Positions 54,301 to 63,799 of a stretch of 64,000 bases of DNA are shown one piece after another; the first letter of the stretch is position 1; each line of letters starts with the position of its first letter. The stretch spans positions 310,001 to 374,000 of the forward strand of contig NZ_CP029358.1 of NCBI RefSeq assembly GCF_003130795.1, written 5' to 3'. The notes below the pieces were generated by a model. It did not search any database, had not been told where the DNA came from, and was given only the letters and a program-made list of their open reading frames with translations. The stretch comes from Azospirillum thermophilum. Lineage in GTDB: Bacteria; Pseudomonadota; Alphaproteobacteria; Azospirillales; Azospirillaceae. The position numbers and the translations under genes are program-made.

Positions 54301-55094
54301 CCTCCTCCGACGGCGACGGCAACACGGCCGGCTTCCGCACCCGCAGCGGCGGCCTGGCGCTCGGCGCCGACCGCCGTCTTTCCGACACGGTCACCGCCGG
54401 TGCGGCGCTCGGCTACCAGCGCACGGCGGTGGAGGCCCGCGGCGACGCCGGCAAGACCGACCTCGACAGCTATTCCGTGGCGCTCTACGGCGGCTACAGC
54501 CTGGACGGCTGGTTCGCCGACGGTCAGGCCGGCTACGCCTACGGCCACTACGACAGCCGGCGGCCGATCCGCTTCGGCAGCGTCAACCCGCTGGACCGGA
54601 CGGCCACGGCGACGAGCGGCGGCCACTCGCTGAACGCCGCTCTGGTCGCCGGCCGCAGCCTGACGCTCGGCGGCACCCGCATCGAACCCGCGGCCGGCCT
54701 GCGCATCGACAGGGTGACGCGCAGCGGCTTCACCGAGGGCGGCGCCGGCATCCTCGGCCTTGCGGTGGAGGACGAGACGCTGACCACCCTGCGCGGCAGC
54801 CTGGGCGTGAAGGCGGCCTGGACGCTGAAGGCCGGCGACGCCACGGTGGAGCCGGAACTGCGCGCCCGCTGGGACCACGACTTCCTGGACGTCGCCGCCG
54901 GCAGCCGGGCCAGCCTCGCCGGCACGTCCTTCCGCGTCTCCGGCACCCGGCCGGGCCGCGACGCCGCGGTTCTCGGCGCCGGCCTCACGGCCGAGCTGGA
55001 CGGCCGCCTGCAGGCCTTCGGCAGCTACGACGCCGACCTGCGCCGCGATGCCGTCGGGCATACGCTGAGCGCAGGCCTGCGCTACCGCTGGTGA
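51327..55094 (+). CDS. Type V autotransporter adhesin-like protein
   Basis: A 1255-residue protein. The signal peptide (LHGCAGLALLLSGPAMAQF) is followed by a ~900-residue passenger full of short beta-helix-type repeats (VTNHAGGLISGVSRGIMVDN, VVNYGTIQGTGAG, NAGGVIRGRNGSG), the pattern of autotransporter passengers. An internal GGxGTIAGTLINQGTLDPGN segment matches the autotransporter-associated strand repeat. The last ~280 residues form the translocator barrel (from about DAVTFWARAVGRIASSDGDG) ending HTLSAGLRYRW with the required C-terminal aromatic. It is probably surface-exposed in adhesion or aggregation. No protease motif was seen. GGAGAGGAC precedes the ATG. Confidence 0.92.
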   Translation: MPHRHGLLATTALHGCAGLALLLSGPAMAQFMVTSGSTVTTAQTLSGNQTGTVQAGGTLSTSGVAVTLNNVTSGTGVRIDNGGSILSTGTSTRAIDSSGTAAGTRIYVIDNGATGIIRSANDAIRINTNYVSGSLTINNSGLIETTGTGGNSGQAIDLNAMTQAAVAKTIDNAATGIIRTAFDDAIRPGVNTVINNAGLITNLDGAPNTSGGDNGTADGIDIRQPGVVVNNLAGGVISGARHGVTIDQYVPGTGNTQLLSATVTNAAGGVIRGRNGSGVGSDGNGTVINYGLISGDYAGAGNIRNSSGVASLNGDGDGVDIDVIGTVVNYGTIQGTGAGGVDSGGQPNGADGIAMGGGSVTNHAGGLISGVSRGIMVDNGSGGAGYGATTIVNAGRIEGLAGPAITLVGPYDDTVTNSGTIAGGGANPVAIDFGDGNDTLIIQGGSITGRVLGGGGTNSLVFQLGAGNGYTLGGGSVFSDFTTATVSSGTLTVNGPLALSGGLAVAAGAGLAGSGSIATPSATVSGTVSPGSGAAGTLSLGGAVTFAAGSRLQVAIDPAGNAGKLAVGGTATISSGAALQVAPLDGLYLVPRSYEVLTAAGGVTGQFGAVERLNPERLGASTLSLGQTGTSVVLTLNPGNPFNGQRNSVNIANTDIGYDLTGAGSGDSLTMEGRSTVRANMANLGLLQVGTSTGTATSLSLASGTQTVTSTVVKPNASLSVDGRLASSTVTVESGGRLGGGGTIAGTLINQGTLDPGNSPGILTVAGAVTNGSASSVRIEIDGATAGTGAGFHDRIDVTGTPGTFTAGGTLVPVTRGISGSATNGYSPVPGQGFTVVTASGGLLGSFAGITQPASGLPAGTRFDAVYGGNALTLHVTPASYARLAAAGVAATANRTAVGTALETLRPAAGVRPSDAVKPLFDALYPLGAAAIPAALDRLGGVVHAEALTAARDSGRLFGDVVFGRTATLRAAGQQASADAVTFWARAVGRIASSDGDGNTAGFRTRSGGLALGADRRLSDTVTAGAALGYQRTAVEARGDAGKTDLDSYSVALYGGYSLDGWFADGQAGYAYGHYDSRRPIRFGSVNPLDRTATATSGGHSLNAALVAGRSLTLGGTRIEPAAGLRIDRVTRSGFTEGGAGILGLAVEDETLTTLRGSLGVKAAWTLKAGDATVEPELRARWDHDFLDVAAGSRASLAGTSFRVSGTRPGRDAAVLGAGLTAELDGRLQAFGSYDADLRRDAVGHTLSAGLRYRW

Positions 55095-55127
55095 CCGGAG
55101 GGACGGAGGTCTCCCGTCACTTCCCGC

Positions 55128-55156
55128 TTGGCAGACGTGGGCGGCGGCGTTATGGT
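55128..55156 (+). promoter_or_regulatory. Promoter of the leader-peptide transcript
   Basis: TTGGCA (55128-55133), exactly 17 bases, then TATGGT (55151-55156): five of six and four of six matches to consensus. The predicted start near 55162-55164 lies only two to four bases before the leader ATG, so the message would be nearly or fully leaderless, as reported for the trpL leader of Sinorhizobium. Confidence 0.7.
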
Positions 55157-55165
55157 GGACGCATC

Positions 55166-55240
55166 ATGAAACGCGTGATCGCCCCCGTCTGTCCGGGTTC
55201 GTCCCGATACTTTGGCCGCTGGTTTCGTCTGGCGGCCTAG
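55166..55240 (+). CDS. Leader peptide (24 aa) of a ribosome-mediated attenuator
   Basis: ATG 55166 opens 24 codons ending SSRYFGRWFRLAA then TAG. The codons TAC TTT (Tyr-Phe, 55208-55213) and TGG TTT (Trp-Phe, 55220-55225) sit just before and just after the first arm of the hairpin at 55214-55219. TTT is a rare choice here, where TTC dominates for Phe. Slow translation at these codons would cover segment 1 of the downstream structure. The peptide itself has no expected function beyond sensing charged aromatic tRNAs. Confidence 0.75.
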   Translation: MKRVIAPVCPGSSRYFGRWFRLAA

Positions 55241-55300
55241 GACCACGCACACGCGTTGACAACCCGAAGCCGCCCGGAACCGAGGCGGCTTTCGCATTTC
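55214..55300 (+). promoter_or_regulatory. Transcription attenuator with three mutually exclusive stems
   Basis: Segment 1 GGCCGC (55214-55219) pairs with segment 2 GCGGCC (55232-55237), both inside the leader ORF. Segment 2 also offers GGCGGC (55231-55236) to segment 3 GCCGCC (55269-55274). Segment 3, as AAGCCGCC (55267-55274), pairs with segment 4 GGCGGCTT (55284-55291), followed by a short U-containing tail (TTCGCATTTCG): the terminator. A ribosome stalled on the aromatic codons would mask segment 1, favour 2:3 and allow read-through; a freely moving ribosome would favour termination. This is the classical trp/phe attenuator logic, read directly from base pairing. Confidence 0.75.
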
Positions 55301-55398
55301 GTGACCTCCCGATCGCACCCCGATCCCCGTCGCGCCACGACACCGAAATCCCGTCTCGTCCCCTCCGGGCGGCCTCCCGAACCAGGAGGTAGCTCATC

Positions 55399-55566
55399 AT
55401 GTTCGATTTCGACGTCGTCACCGGCCCCACCCCGCCGCTGCACTGTCCGCTGAAGGACGACCACAAGCCCGCCCCCGCCGCCGGATCGCCCGGCCGGCAG
55501 CAGGACGGGACGGCGGCGGCCGCCACCCCGCCCCGGCACGAGGCCGATCACTCCTTCCGGCGGTAG
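55399..55566 (+). CDS. Small protein (55 aa) downstream of the attenuator
   Basis: ATG 55399 follows a perfect AGGAGG at nine bases spacing. The peptide starts MFDFDVVTGPTPPLHCPLKD, then DDHKPAPAAG, and ends in a polar, Gly/Ala/His-rich tail. It has one Cys and no membrane segment or recognised domain. It lies about 100 bases beyond the attenuator and is the only plus-strand gene the attenuator could control before the convergent gene, whose stop it overlaps by 19 bases. It is not an aromatic amino-acid biosynthetic enzyme. Confidence 0.55.
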   Translation: MFDFDVVTGPTPPLHCPLKDDHKPAPAAGSPGRQQDGTAAAATPPRHEADHSFRR

Positions 55567-57237
55567 ATGTGCAGCCAGCCATGCTCCGATCCCTGGACGA
55601 GCTCATAGCCCTGGGCGAGCTGGTCCAGGATCGGGGCGGCGGCCGGGTCGCTCCGCCATTGCGGCGTCAGGCCCCAGACCAGCGCATAGTCCACCGTGAT
55701 GCCGCTGCGCTCGCCGGCATGCAGGAACTCGTCGGTCGGCGGCGTGTAGGCGTTGGCCCCCGAACCGCGCAGGTGGATGTAGGGGTCCATCTCCTCCCGG
55801 TACCTGACCGGGAAGTTGGGGGTGGAGGCCTGGTAGAGGTTCAGGTCGACCAGCGGCCGATGCACCACGAAGCGCGACTGGGCATGGCCGTAGAAATTCA
55901 TGCGGAAGCTCTCGTGCGCGCCCTCGGGGCTGAGGTTCCAGCCCGTGAAGTCCAGCACCAGCATCGTCCTGCCCGGCGGCAGCGCGGCCATCGCGCTCTC
56001 GAACTCCGCGACATAGCGGCTGGAGAGGTGCAGGTAATACATGTTGATTCCCAGCAGCCCGACCGTCGCGATGCCTGAGACGACCGCCGTCACCCGCCGC
56101 AGCGCCGCCCAGTCGCCCGCCGTCGCGATCCACAGCATGAACAGCAGGTAGGGATAGAGCTGGATGCGCTGCACCGCCAGCCCGCCGCCCGACGTGCTGT
56201 TGGGAATGACGTAGCTGAAGACGGTGATGCCGACCGCCGCCACCAGCAGCCCGTCGAGCGGTCGCAGTCCCCCTCGCGCCACCGCCGCCGCAGCATTAGG
56301 ACCGAGGCGGCGAAGGGCAGCAGCGCCACCGGAATGGTGAAGACGGCCTCCCACCGGCTGTGCGACAGGATCGCGTTGCCGTAGGCCAGCATCTTGGTGC
56401 GGTAGAACACGTCCTGCCCGAACTCCACCTCCTGGCCGGTGTGCGAGGCGGCGAAGTGCAGCGTCAGCAGGGCGATCGGCAGCAGGGCCAGCGCGAAGGC
56501 CAGCACGGTCGTCCACAGCCGGCCGCCGCGCCCCCCTCGCGCCGCAGCCCGGAGGAGCCGGGCACCCGCCACTCGCACCACAGGATCCAGGCGCCCAGCG
56601 CGCCGACCGTCAGCATCAGCACGATGGCCGAGGTGATGTGCGAGAAGTAGGTGACCAGCGCCAGCAGGGCGACCACCAGCGTGCGGCCCGGCGTCATGTC
56701 GGTCCAGCGGCGCAGCGCATAGCCCAGCGTGACGAACAGCCAGGGCAGGCTCCAGATGAAGTTGTACAGCCCCAGGTTCAGCGGCCAGGCGTAGACGAAG
56801 GGCAGCGCGAACCAGGCGAGCGGCGCATTCTCCGGCCGGGCGGCGGTGACGGCATAGCGGACGCTATAGGGGAAGGCCACGATGAAGCCGGTCAGCAGCA
56901 CCTTCTCGGCGCTGTGCGGCTCGAAGATCTGCAGCAGGCCGGCCAGGATCGGATAGATGAACCAGTTCGGCTCGGTCTGGATGTTCAGCTCGAAATAGCG
57001 CTGGAGGATCGGGTCGGCGGTGCCGTTGCCCAGCACCGTCAGCAGATGGGCCATCGCCACATGCACCGCCCCGTCGGGGAAGCTGAGCAGCGGGATGCTC
57101 CACAGCGCCAGCACGAGCAGCAGGACCGTCCCGGCGAACAGGGTCCGTTCCCGGGCGCTCACCAGCCCGCGCTTGGATGCCCGGCCCGCCACCGGCCCGG
57201 CATCGAGGTCCAGAGCGGCTTCGTTGCGCTGCGCCAT
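55548..57237 (-). pseudogene. Polytopic membrane protein (glycosyltransferase-like) split by two apparent frameshifts
   Basis: The reading frame from ATG 57237 (MAQRNEAALDLDAGP...) runs through several membrane helices to about 56536, continues in a second frame (LWTTVLAFALALLPIALLTL) to about 56273, then in a third (LLVAAVGITVFSYVIP ... GWLHIYRRKE) to the stop. Each switch falls at a C run (56531-56536, six; 56269-56273, five), and adding one base at each restores one frame of ~564 residues. The restored protein has about ten membrane segments and a soluble C-terminal domain, like integral-membrane glycosyltransferases of surface-glycan loci. It may be a true pseudogene, phase-variable, or a product of sequencing error. 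Confidence 0.7.
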
Positions 57238-57538
57238 CCCGTTCGTCTCCGTATTCTTGCAGGCGGAAAGGGTCCCCGGCGCCGGCCGGCGCGGGACACG
57301 CAAGAATAGAGAACGCAGATGCAGCAAATTCCACTGCCCAATGGGTGTGGCGGCAGCCCTTCCATTTGGGTCCGGCCCCGGCTCCTACCCCTTTTTTTCG
57401 GAGGATCCCCATCCGGCCGGCGCCATCCGGAGAGGATGCCGGGTGGAATGGGTCGATAATCCACAGGAAAACTTGGCGCGCACCGCTCCGCGGCACACCC
57501 TCCCGACGAGCCTCGCCAGCCAAGGATGGACCGAGAGA
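57238..57538. other. Divergent intergenic region between the two membrane-protein genes (301 bp)
   Basis: Holds the 5' flanks of both frameshifted membrane-protein genes. A T8-like run occurs near 57389-57396. No promoter pair was convincing, and no other gene was found. Confidence 0.45.
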
Positions 57539-59037
57539 ATGAGGGTGACGCATAGCGCGCCGGCCGGAGCCCCCCGGACCGGCCCGGCCTGGATGGAGCT
57601 TCTGCTGCTCCTTGCGGGGGGCTTCTGCTCGGCCTGCCGGTCCTGCTGCTCAACGGCTTTCCGCTGACCTTCGACGATACGCCCGGCTATTTCGAGCCGG
57701 CCTTCAACGTCCTGCGCCCGGGTGACGGGCCGAGCTGGACACGGCCGCCCGGCCCGCCGGCGACGGTGCCCTTCTCGGGCTTCGCCTTCTTCCTGCGGCC
57801 CTTCCCCTACACGCTGTTCCTGCTGCCCTTCACCACGGACTGGACCGTCTGGCTGGTTCCGGTCGCGCAGGGCCTCGTCGCCGCCTACGCCGTCCGCCGC
57901 GCCCTGTCTGCGGCCGGTCTGGCGCTGCGGCCGGCCCCGTTCCTGGCGGTGATCCTGGCGCTGGCCCTGCTGACCAGCCTGCCGGTGCAGGCCGGGATGA
58001 TCATGCCGGACCTGTTCACCGGGCCGCTGATCCTCATGGCCTACGCCGTCTACACCGGCTGGGCGGAGCGGTCGCGGACCGGCCGCCTGTTCGACGTGGC
58101 GGTGCTGGCCGGGATGACCATGGTGCATCTCAGCCACCTGGCGATCCTCGGCGCGCTCGCCGCGCTGATGCTCCTGTGGTCGCTGGTCCGCCGGCGCGGC
58201 TTGCGGGCGGTGCTGCTCGGCCTCTGCGCGCCGCTGCTGCTCGCCGCCGGGACGCTGATGGCCGCCAACGCCGTGCTGATGAAGCATCCGGTGCTGTCGC
58301 CCAGCTCGCCGCTCTTCCTGCTGGCCCGGCTGATCGGCGACGGCCCCGCCCGCGACTATCTGGCGGAGGCCTGTCCGGAGCGCGGCTACCTGCTGTGCGG
58401 CAAGCTGGACACGCTCGACCGCAGCGCGCCGGGCTTCATCACGTCGGACTATTTCCTGTGGCATCCCGACGGCGCCCGCCATGCCTTCGGCGACACGCCG
58501 CGCTTCCTGGCCGAGGCGTCGGAGATCAACCGGGCGACCATCGCCAGCCGCCCGCTCGACGTCGCCCGCCACATGGCGATCAATGCGGCGACCCTGCTGG
58601 TCAGCCCGCAGATCGACATCATCCTGACCAACCCGGTGAAGCCCTGGACCCGCCAGTTCTTCAGCCGCTTCGGCCAGCCGGTCTACACCGCCTTCATGAC
58701 CTCGCTGCAGATGGCGCAGGCCTTCCCGCGGGCGGCGCTGAACGCGGTGCAGCTCACCGTGCTGGTACTGTCGCTGCTGGCGCTCGGCTGGGTGCTCGCC
58801 ACCCGCGCCGGCCGGCTCGGCGGACGGCAGGGCGGGCTGCTCGCGGTGCTGGCGCTCGGGCTGATGCTGAACGCCGCGGTGGCCGGCGGCCTGTCGGCGG
58901 TCCATCCGCGCTACCAGAACCGCGTGGCGTGGCTGCTGCCGCTGGCGGCGATCGCCGCCCTGCTGGCGGTCCAGCCCCGCCGCACCGAGGAGCCGGCCGC
59001 GTCACCGGCCCTTGCCTCCGGCAGGCCGGCCGCCTGA
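57539..59037 (+). pseudogene. Polytopic membrane protein with one apparent frameshift near its start
   Basis: ATG 57539 opens MRVTHSAPAGAPRTGPAWME then LLLLLAGG; at the G run 57616-57621 the frame must shift by one missing base to continue GLPVLLLNGFPLTFDDTPGY and on through the long frame to 59037. Restored, it is ~500 residues with about nine membrane helices (for example FLAVILALALLTSLPVQAGM) and large loops containing SDYFLWHPDGARHAF. It is divergent from the other frameshifted membrane protein and directly followed by a family 2 glycosyltransferase, which suggests a role in glycan assembly or transfer. The precise family was not recognised. Confidence 0.7.
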
Positions 59038-59092
59038 CCGGCCCCGAAGAGCCCGGCTGAAACCGGTGACGAAGACAACGGAGAATGACCCC

Positions 59093-60088
59093 ATGTCCAT
59101 CGCTGAACGCCGCCAGCCGATCGAGTTCCGCGCGACCGTCGCGGCGCCCGACGCGGCAAAGCTCCGCGTCGCGGTCCTGATCCCCTGCTACAACGAGGAG
59201 GCGGCGATCGGAAAGGTGGTGAGCGACTTCCGCGCCGCCCTGCCCGACGCCACCATCTACGTCTACGACAACAACTCGCGCGACCGCACGGTGGAGGTCG
59301 CCCGGACGGCCGGCGCCGTGGTGCGGCGCGAGCCGCTGCAGGGCAAGGGCAACGTCATGCGCCGGATGTTCTCGGACATCGAGGCGGACGTCTATGTGCT
59401 GGTGGACGGCGACGACACCTACCACGCCGCCTCCGCCCCGGCGATGATCGAGAAGCTGGTGTCCGAGCAGCTCGACATGGTCAACGGCCAGCGGGTGACC
59501 GACATCGCCGCCGCCTACCGCCCCGGCCACCGCTTCGGCAACAAGCTGCTGACCGGCATGGTGGCCGCCATCTTCGGCAGCCGCATCCAGGACATGCTCT
59601 CCGGCTACCGGGTGTTCTCCCGCCGCTTCGTCAAGAGCTTCCCGGCGCTCGCCAGCGGCTTCGAGACGGAGACCGAGCTGACCGTCCACGCGCTGGAGCT
59701 GAACATGCCGGTGGACGAGGTGAAGACCCCCTACAAGGACCGGCCGCCGGGATCGGTCAGCAAGCTCAGCACCTACCGCGACGGCTTCCGCATCCTGCGG
59801 ACCATCCTGATCCTGGTGAAGGAGGAACGGCCGCTCGCCTTCTTCTCGTCGCTGGCGCTGGCCTTCCTCATCCTGTCGCTGGCGCTGGCCGAGCCGATCA
59901 TCGTGACCTATTGGCAGACCGGCCTGGTGCCGCGGCTGCCGACCGCGGTGCTGGCGACCGGCATCATGCTGCTGGCCTTCCTCAGCCTGACCTGCGGCCT
60001 GATCCTCGACACCGTCACCCACGGCCGGCGCGAGATGAAGCGCCTGCGCTACCTGACCATCCCCGCGGTGGGCGCCGACCGCAAGTAG
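59093..60088 (+). CDS. Family 2 glycosyltransferase, membrane-anchored (polyprenyl-phosphate sugar transferase type)
   Basis: A 331-residue GT-A fold enzyme. RVAVLIPCYNEEAAIGKVVS starts the nucleotide-sugar binding domain, VYDNNSRDRTVEVA and QGKGNVMRRMFSD follow, and VLVDGDDTYHA carries the DxD metal motif. FGSRIQDMLSGYRVFSRRFV is the acceptor-loop segment typical of DPM1/ArnC-like transferases. Two C-terminal hydrophobic segments (~255-310) anchor it in the membrane. It would charge a polyprenyl phosphate with a sugar for use by the neighbouring membrane proteins. GGAG precedes ATG 59093. Confidence 0.92.
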   Translation: MSIAERRQPIEFRATVAAPDAAKLRVAVLIPCYNEEAAIGKVVSDFRAALPDATIYVYDNNSRDRTVEVARTAGAVVRREPLQGKGNVMRRMFSDIEADVYVLVDGDDTYHAASAPAMIEKLVSEQLDMVNGQRVTDIAAAYRPGHRFGNKLLTGMVAAIFGSRIQDMLSGYRVFSRRFVKSFPALASGFETETELTVHALELNMPVDEVKTPYKDRPPGSVSKLSTYRDGFRILRTILILVKEERPLAFFSSLALAFLILSLALAEPIIVTYWQTGLVPRLPTAVLATGIMLLAFLSLTCGLILDTVTHGRREMKRLRYLTIPAVGADRK

Positions 60089-60094
60089 GCGGAC

Positions 60095-60146
60095 CTCCCG
60101 CCCGCGCCTCCCACGGACGGTCCGTCGGGAGAGGCGCGGGCGGGAG
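60095..60146. terminator. Strong bidirectional hairpin between convergent genes
   Basis: CTCCCGCCCGCGCCTC (60095-60110) and GAGGCGCGGGCGGGAG (60131-60146) are exact 16-bp reverse complements; the loop itself folds as ACGGAC-G-GTCCGT. It lies between the convergent glycosyltransferase and RidA genes. There is no U-tract on either side, so it may end transcription with Rho or simply protect 3' ends. Confidence 0.7.
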
Positions 60147-60150
60147 CCCC

Positions 60151-60546
60151 TTACTCCGGCACCACCGCGATCGCCTGGATCTCCACCTTGGCGCGGTCCT
60201 CCATCAGGGCGGAGACCTCGACCGCCGCCATGGCCGGGAAGTTGCGGCCGAGCACCTCGCGGTACACCCCGCCGATCTCGCGCAGATTGTCGAGATACTC
60301 GCGCTTGTTCGTGAAGTACCAGGTCATGGTCGTGATGTGCTCGGGACCGGCGCCGGCCTCGGCCAGCACGGCGACGACGTTCTGCAGGGTCTGGCGGACC
60401 TGCCCGACGAGATCGTCGGTCTCGAACTCGGAATGACGGTTCCAGCCGATCTGGCCGGCCACGAAGACCATCCGGCCGCTGGCGGCGACGCCGTTGGCGT
60501 AGCCGACCGGCTTCACCCAGTCGTCAGGCTGAAGGATCGTGTGCAT
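60151..60546 (-). CDS. RidA (YjgF/YER057c/UK114) family protein
   Basis: A 131-residue trimeric enamine/imine deaminase family member. MVFVAGQIGWNRHSEFETDD, QVRQTLQNVVAVLAEAGAGP and NFPAMAAVEVSALMEDRAKV are family segments. The Arg that aligns with Arg105 of canonical RidA (VARLPKD) is replaced by Ala in VSALMED, so classical deaminase activity on 2-aminoacrylate may be lost and it belongs to another Rid subgroup. It is last in the aromatic-CoA operon and its start overlaps the thioesterase end by 23 bases. Confidence 0.9.
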   Translation of the reverse strand: MHTILQPDDWVKPVGYANGVAASGRMVFVAGQIGWNRHSEFETDDLVGQVRQTLQNVVAVLAEAGAGPEHITTMTWYFTNKREYLDNLREIGGVYREVLGRNFPAMAAVEVSALMEDRAKVEIQAIAVVPE

Positions 60547-60958
60547 GGGGGCTCTCCAGATAGGCCGCGAAGGCGGACCGGACGTCCTCCGGCCAGGGCT
60601 GTGATTTGTGGGTGTCGAGCGAGGTGCAGACCACCGTCTGCGCCGCCCGGAAGCGGAGCTGCCCGTCCGAGCGCACCTCGTGCCGGAGGTCGAGGGAGGC
60701 GCCGCCGATCCGCACCACCGTCAGGCTGCAGGTCAGCGGGTCGCCCAGGAAGGACGGGGCGAGGAACTCGGTCGTCATGACGGCGGTCGGCAGGCCGAGC
60801 CGCCGCTCGGGAATGGTGGTCCGCCACGGGAAGCCCATCGCCGTCCACCAGTCCTCCACCACGCCGTTCATCAGGTCGAAACAGCGCGGGAAGTAGACGA
60901 TCCCGGCCGGGTCGCAGTCCGAGAAGCGGACGGCCCGCTGGGTCACGAATGCCGGCAT
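60524..60958 (-). CDS. Acyl-CoA thioesterase of the aromatic-CoA operon
   Basis: A 144-residue hot-dog thioesterase of the 4-hydroxybenzoyl-CoA type. FSDCDPAGIVYFPRCFDLMN contains the catalytic Asp; VVEDWW and TTEFLAPSFLGDPL follow. It may release CoA from a dead-end aromatic or ring-opened thioester in the pathway. It starts three bases after the acyl-CoA dehydrogenase stop and overlaps the next gene. It is paralogous to the thioesterase at 9778-10329. Confidence 0.92.
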   Translation of the reverse strand: MPAFVTQRAVRFSDCDPAGIVYFPRCFDLMNGVVEDWWTAMGFPWRTTIPERRLGLPTAVMTTEFLAPSFLGDPLTCSLTVVRIGGASLDLRHEVRSDGQLRFRAAQTVVCTSLDTHKSQPWPEDVRSAFAAYLESPHAHDPSA

Positions 60959-60961
60959 GGG

Positions 60962-62146
<1,185 letters not shown>

Positions 62147-62150
62147 CGCC

Positions 62151-62975
62151 TCAATCCCCCTTGAACTGCGGCTTCGCCTTGGCGGCGAAGGCCTCGAAGG
62201 CGCGCTGGAAATCCCTGGTCGCCATGCAGATCGCCTGGGCCTGCGCCTCGGATTCGATCAGCTCCTCCAGCCCCATCGCCCATTCCTGGTTCAGCATGGT
62301 CTTGGTCATGCCATGGGCGAACCACGGCCCGTCGGCGAGCGAGCGGGCGAGCGCCGTCGCCTCCTCCTCCAGGCTGTCCGCCGCGACGAGGCGGTTGTAG
62401 AAGCCCCAGGACTGCCCCTCCTCGGCGCTCATGGCGCGGCCGGTGAACAGCAGCTCGGCGGCGCGGCCCTGGCCGATGATGCGCGGCAGGATCCCGCAGG
62501 CGCCCATGTCGGCACCGGCCAGCCCGACGCGGGTGAAGAGGAAGGCGGTCTTGGCGGCCGGCGTGGCGAGGCGGAGATCGGACGCCATGGCGAGGATGGC
62601 CCCGGCCCCGGCGCAGACGCCGTCCACCGCCGCGACGACCGGCTGCGGGCAGCGGCGCATCGCCTTGACCACGTCGCCGGTCATGCGGGTGAAGGCCAGC
62701 AGCTCCGGCATCGCCATCTTGGTCAGCGGCTCGATGATCTCGAACACGTCGCCGCCGGAGCAGAAGTTGCCGCCCTCGCCGGTCAGCACGACGGCGCGGA
62801 CGTCCGACGCATGGGTCAGGTCGCGGAACAGGTCGCGCAGCTCCGCGTAGCTGTCGAAGGTCAGCGGATTCTTGCGGTCCGGCCGGTTCAGCCGGATGGT
62901 CGCGACGCGCCCGTCCCCGCTCGCCTCATAGCGGAAATGCCGGGCCTGATAGTCCTTGAACGGCCGCTTGTTCAT
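62151..62975 (-). CDS. Enoyl-CoA hydratase/isomerase family protein
   Basis: A 274-residue crotonase-fold enzyme. [20 protein letters not shown] and [16 protein letters not shown] form the first oxyanion loop, [20 protein letters not shown] the second; [19 protein letters not shown] replaces the usual catalytic Glu position with Asp/Gly-rich sequence, so the exact reaction (hydration, isomerisation or ring cleavage) is uncertain. AGGAGG lies nine bases before ATG 62975. It sits between the SDR and acyl-CoA dehydrogenase genes of the same operon. Confidence 0.93.
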   Translation of the reverse strand: MNKRPFKDYQARHFRYEASGDGRVATIRLNRPDRKNPLTFDSYAELRDLFRDLTHASDVRAVVLTGEGGNFCSGGDVFEIIEPLTKMAMPELLAFTRMTGDVVKAMRRCPQPVVAAVDGVCAGAGAILAMASDLRLATPAAKTAFLFTRVGLAGADMGACGILPRIIGQGRAAELLFTGRAMSAEEGQSWGFYNRLVAADSLEEEATALARSLADGPWFAHGMTKTMLNQEWAMGLEELIESEAQAQAICMATRDFQRAFEAFAAKAKPQFKGD

Positions 62976-63001
62976 GCCGCGAGTCCTCCTGGTTCTTCTT
63001 G

Positions 63002-63799
63002 TCAGCCCGCCAGCACTTCGCCGCCGGCGACCGCGATGGCCTGCCCGTTGATCGACTGCGCGCCCGGCGAGGCGAGCCACAGCACGGCGTCCGCCACCTC
63101 CTCCGGCCTGACGAGGCGTCCCTGCGGGTTGGCCCCGGCAAGCTCGGCGACCGCCTGCTCCGCACTGCGCCCGGTCTTCTCAGTGATGGTGCGCACCGCC
63201 GCCTGCAGCAGCGGCGTGTCGGTGAAGCCGGGGCAGACGGCATTGACCGTGATGCCGGTCCGCGCCAGCTCCAGCGCCAGCGCGCGGGTCAGCCCAACCA
63301 CCCCGTGCTTGGCCGCGCAATAGGCGGCGACATAGGCGTAGCCGGTCAGCCCGGCGGTGGAGGCGACGTTGACGATGCGCGCGCCCTCCCCCGTCGCCTT
63401 CAGGTCCGGCAGGACCGCCTGCGTCACCTGGAAGACGCCGGTCAGATCGACCGCCATCACCTGCGACCACATGGCGAGGCTGGTCTTCTCGAAGGGGGCG
63501 CTCGGCGCCTCGCCGGCATTGTTGACCAGCAGGGCGACCGGGCCGAAGCCGGCGCGGGCGGTCTCCAGCCCGCGGGCGATGGCCGCGGGATCGGTCACGT
63601 CGAAGCCGTCGGCCACCTGCGCCCGTCCCGTGCCGCAAGCCTGCGCGATGCGCCCGGCCACCGCCTCCAGCGGGTCCCGGCGGCGCCCGGCGAGCGTGAC
63701 GCGGGCGCCGGCCCCGGCGAGCGCCAGCGCGATGGCCGCGCCGATGCCGCTGCCGGCCCCGGTCACCAGCGCATGGCGCCCTTCCAGCCGGCCGCTCAC
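63002..63799 (-). CDS. Short-chain dehydrogenase/reductase
   Basis: A 265-residue NAD(P)-dependent oxidoreductase. [15 protein letters not shown] is the cofactor loop, VNNAG the structural motif, and [20 protein letters not shown] supplies the Ser-Tyr-Lys triad. It probably oxidises a hydroxyacyl-CoA after the hydratase step. The start is a GTG at 63799 whose GTGA overlaps the stop of the upstream gene, showing translational coupling; an upstream in-frame ATG lies inside that gene and is not needed. Confidence 0.93.
   Translation of the reverse strand: MSGRLEGRHALVTGAGSGIGAAIALALAGAGARVTLAGRRRDPLEAVAGRIAQACGTGRAQVADGFDVTDPAAIARGLETARAGFGPVALLVNNAGEAPSAPFEKTSLAMWSQVMAVDLTGVFQVTQAVLPDLKATGEGARIVNVASTAGLTGYAYVAAYCAAKHGVVGLTRALALELARTGITVNAVCPGFTDTPLLQAAVRTITEKTGRSAEQAVAELAGANPQGRLVRPEEVADAVLWLASPGAQSINGQAIAVAGGEVLAG

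Noticed and set aside
51213..55061. Open minus-strand frame of 1282 codons opposite the autotransporter
   Set aside because: Shadow of the autotransporter; composition is Gly/Ala/Asp/Arg-rich with no domain, while the plus strand has signal peptide, repeats and barrel.
55256..55261. Perfect TTGACA inside the attenuator
   Set aside because: No -10-like hexamer at 16-18 bases; the spot is occupied by the terminator stem.
55399..55566. PqqA-like or RiPP precursor peptide
   Set aside because: No Glu-x-x-x-Tyr core as in PqqA and no radical SAM or other modifying enzyme nearby.
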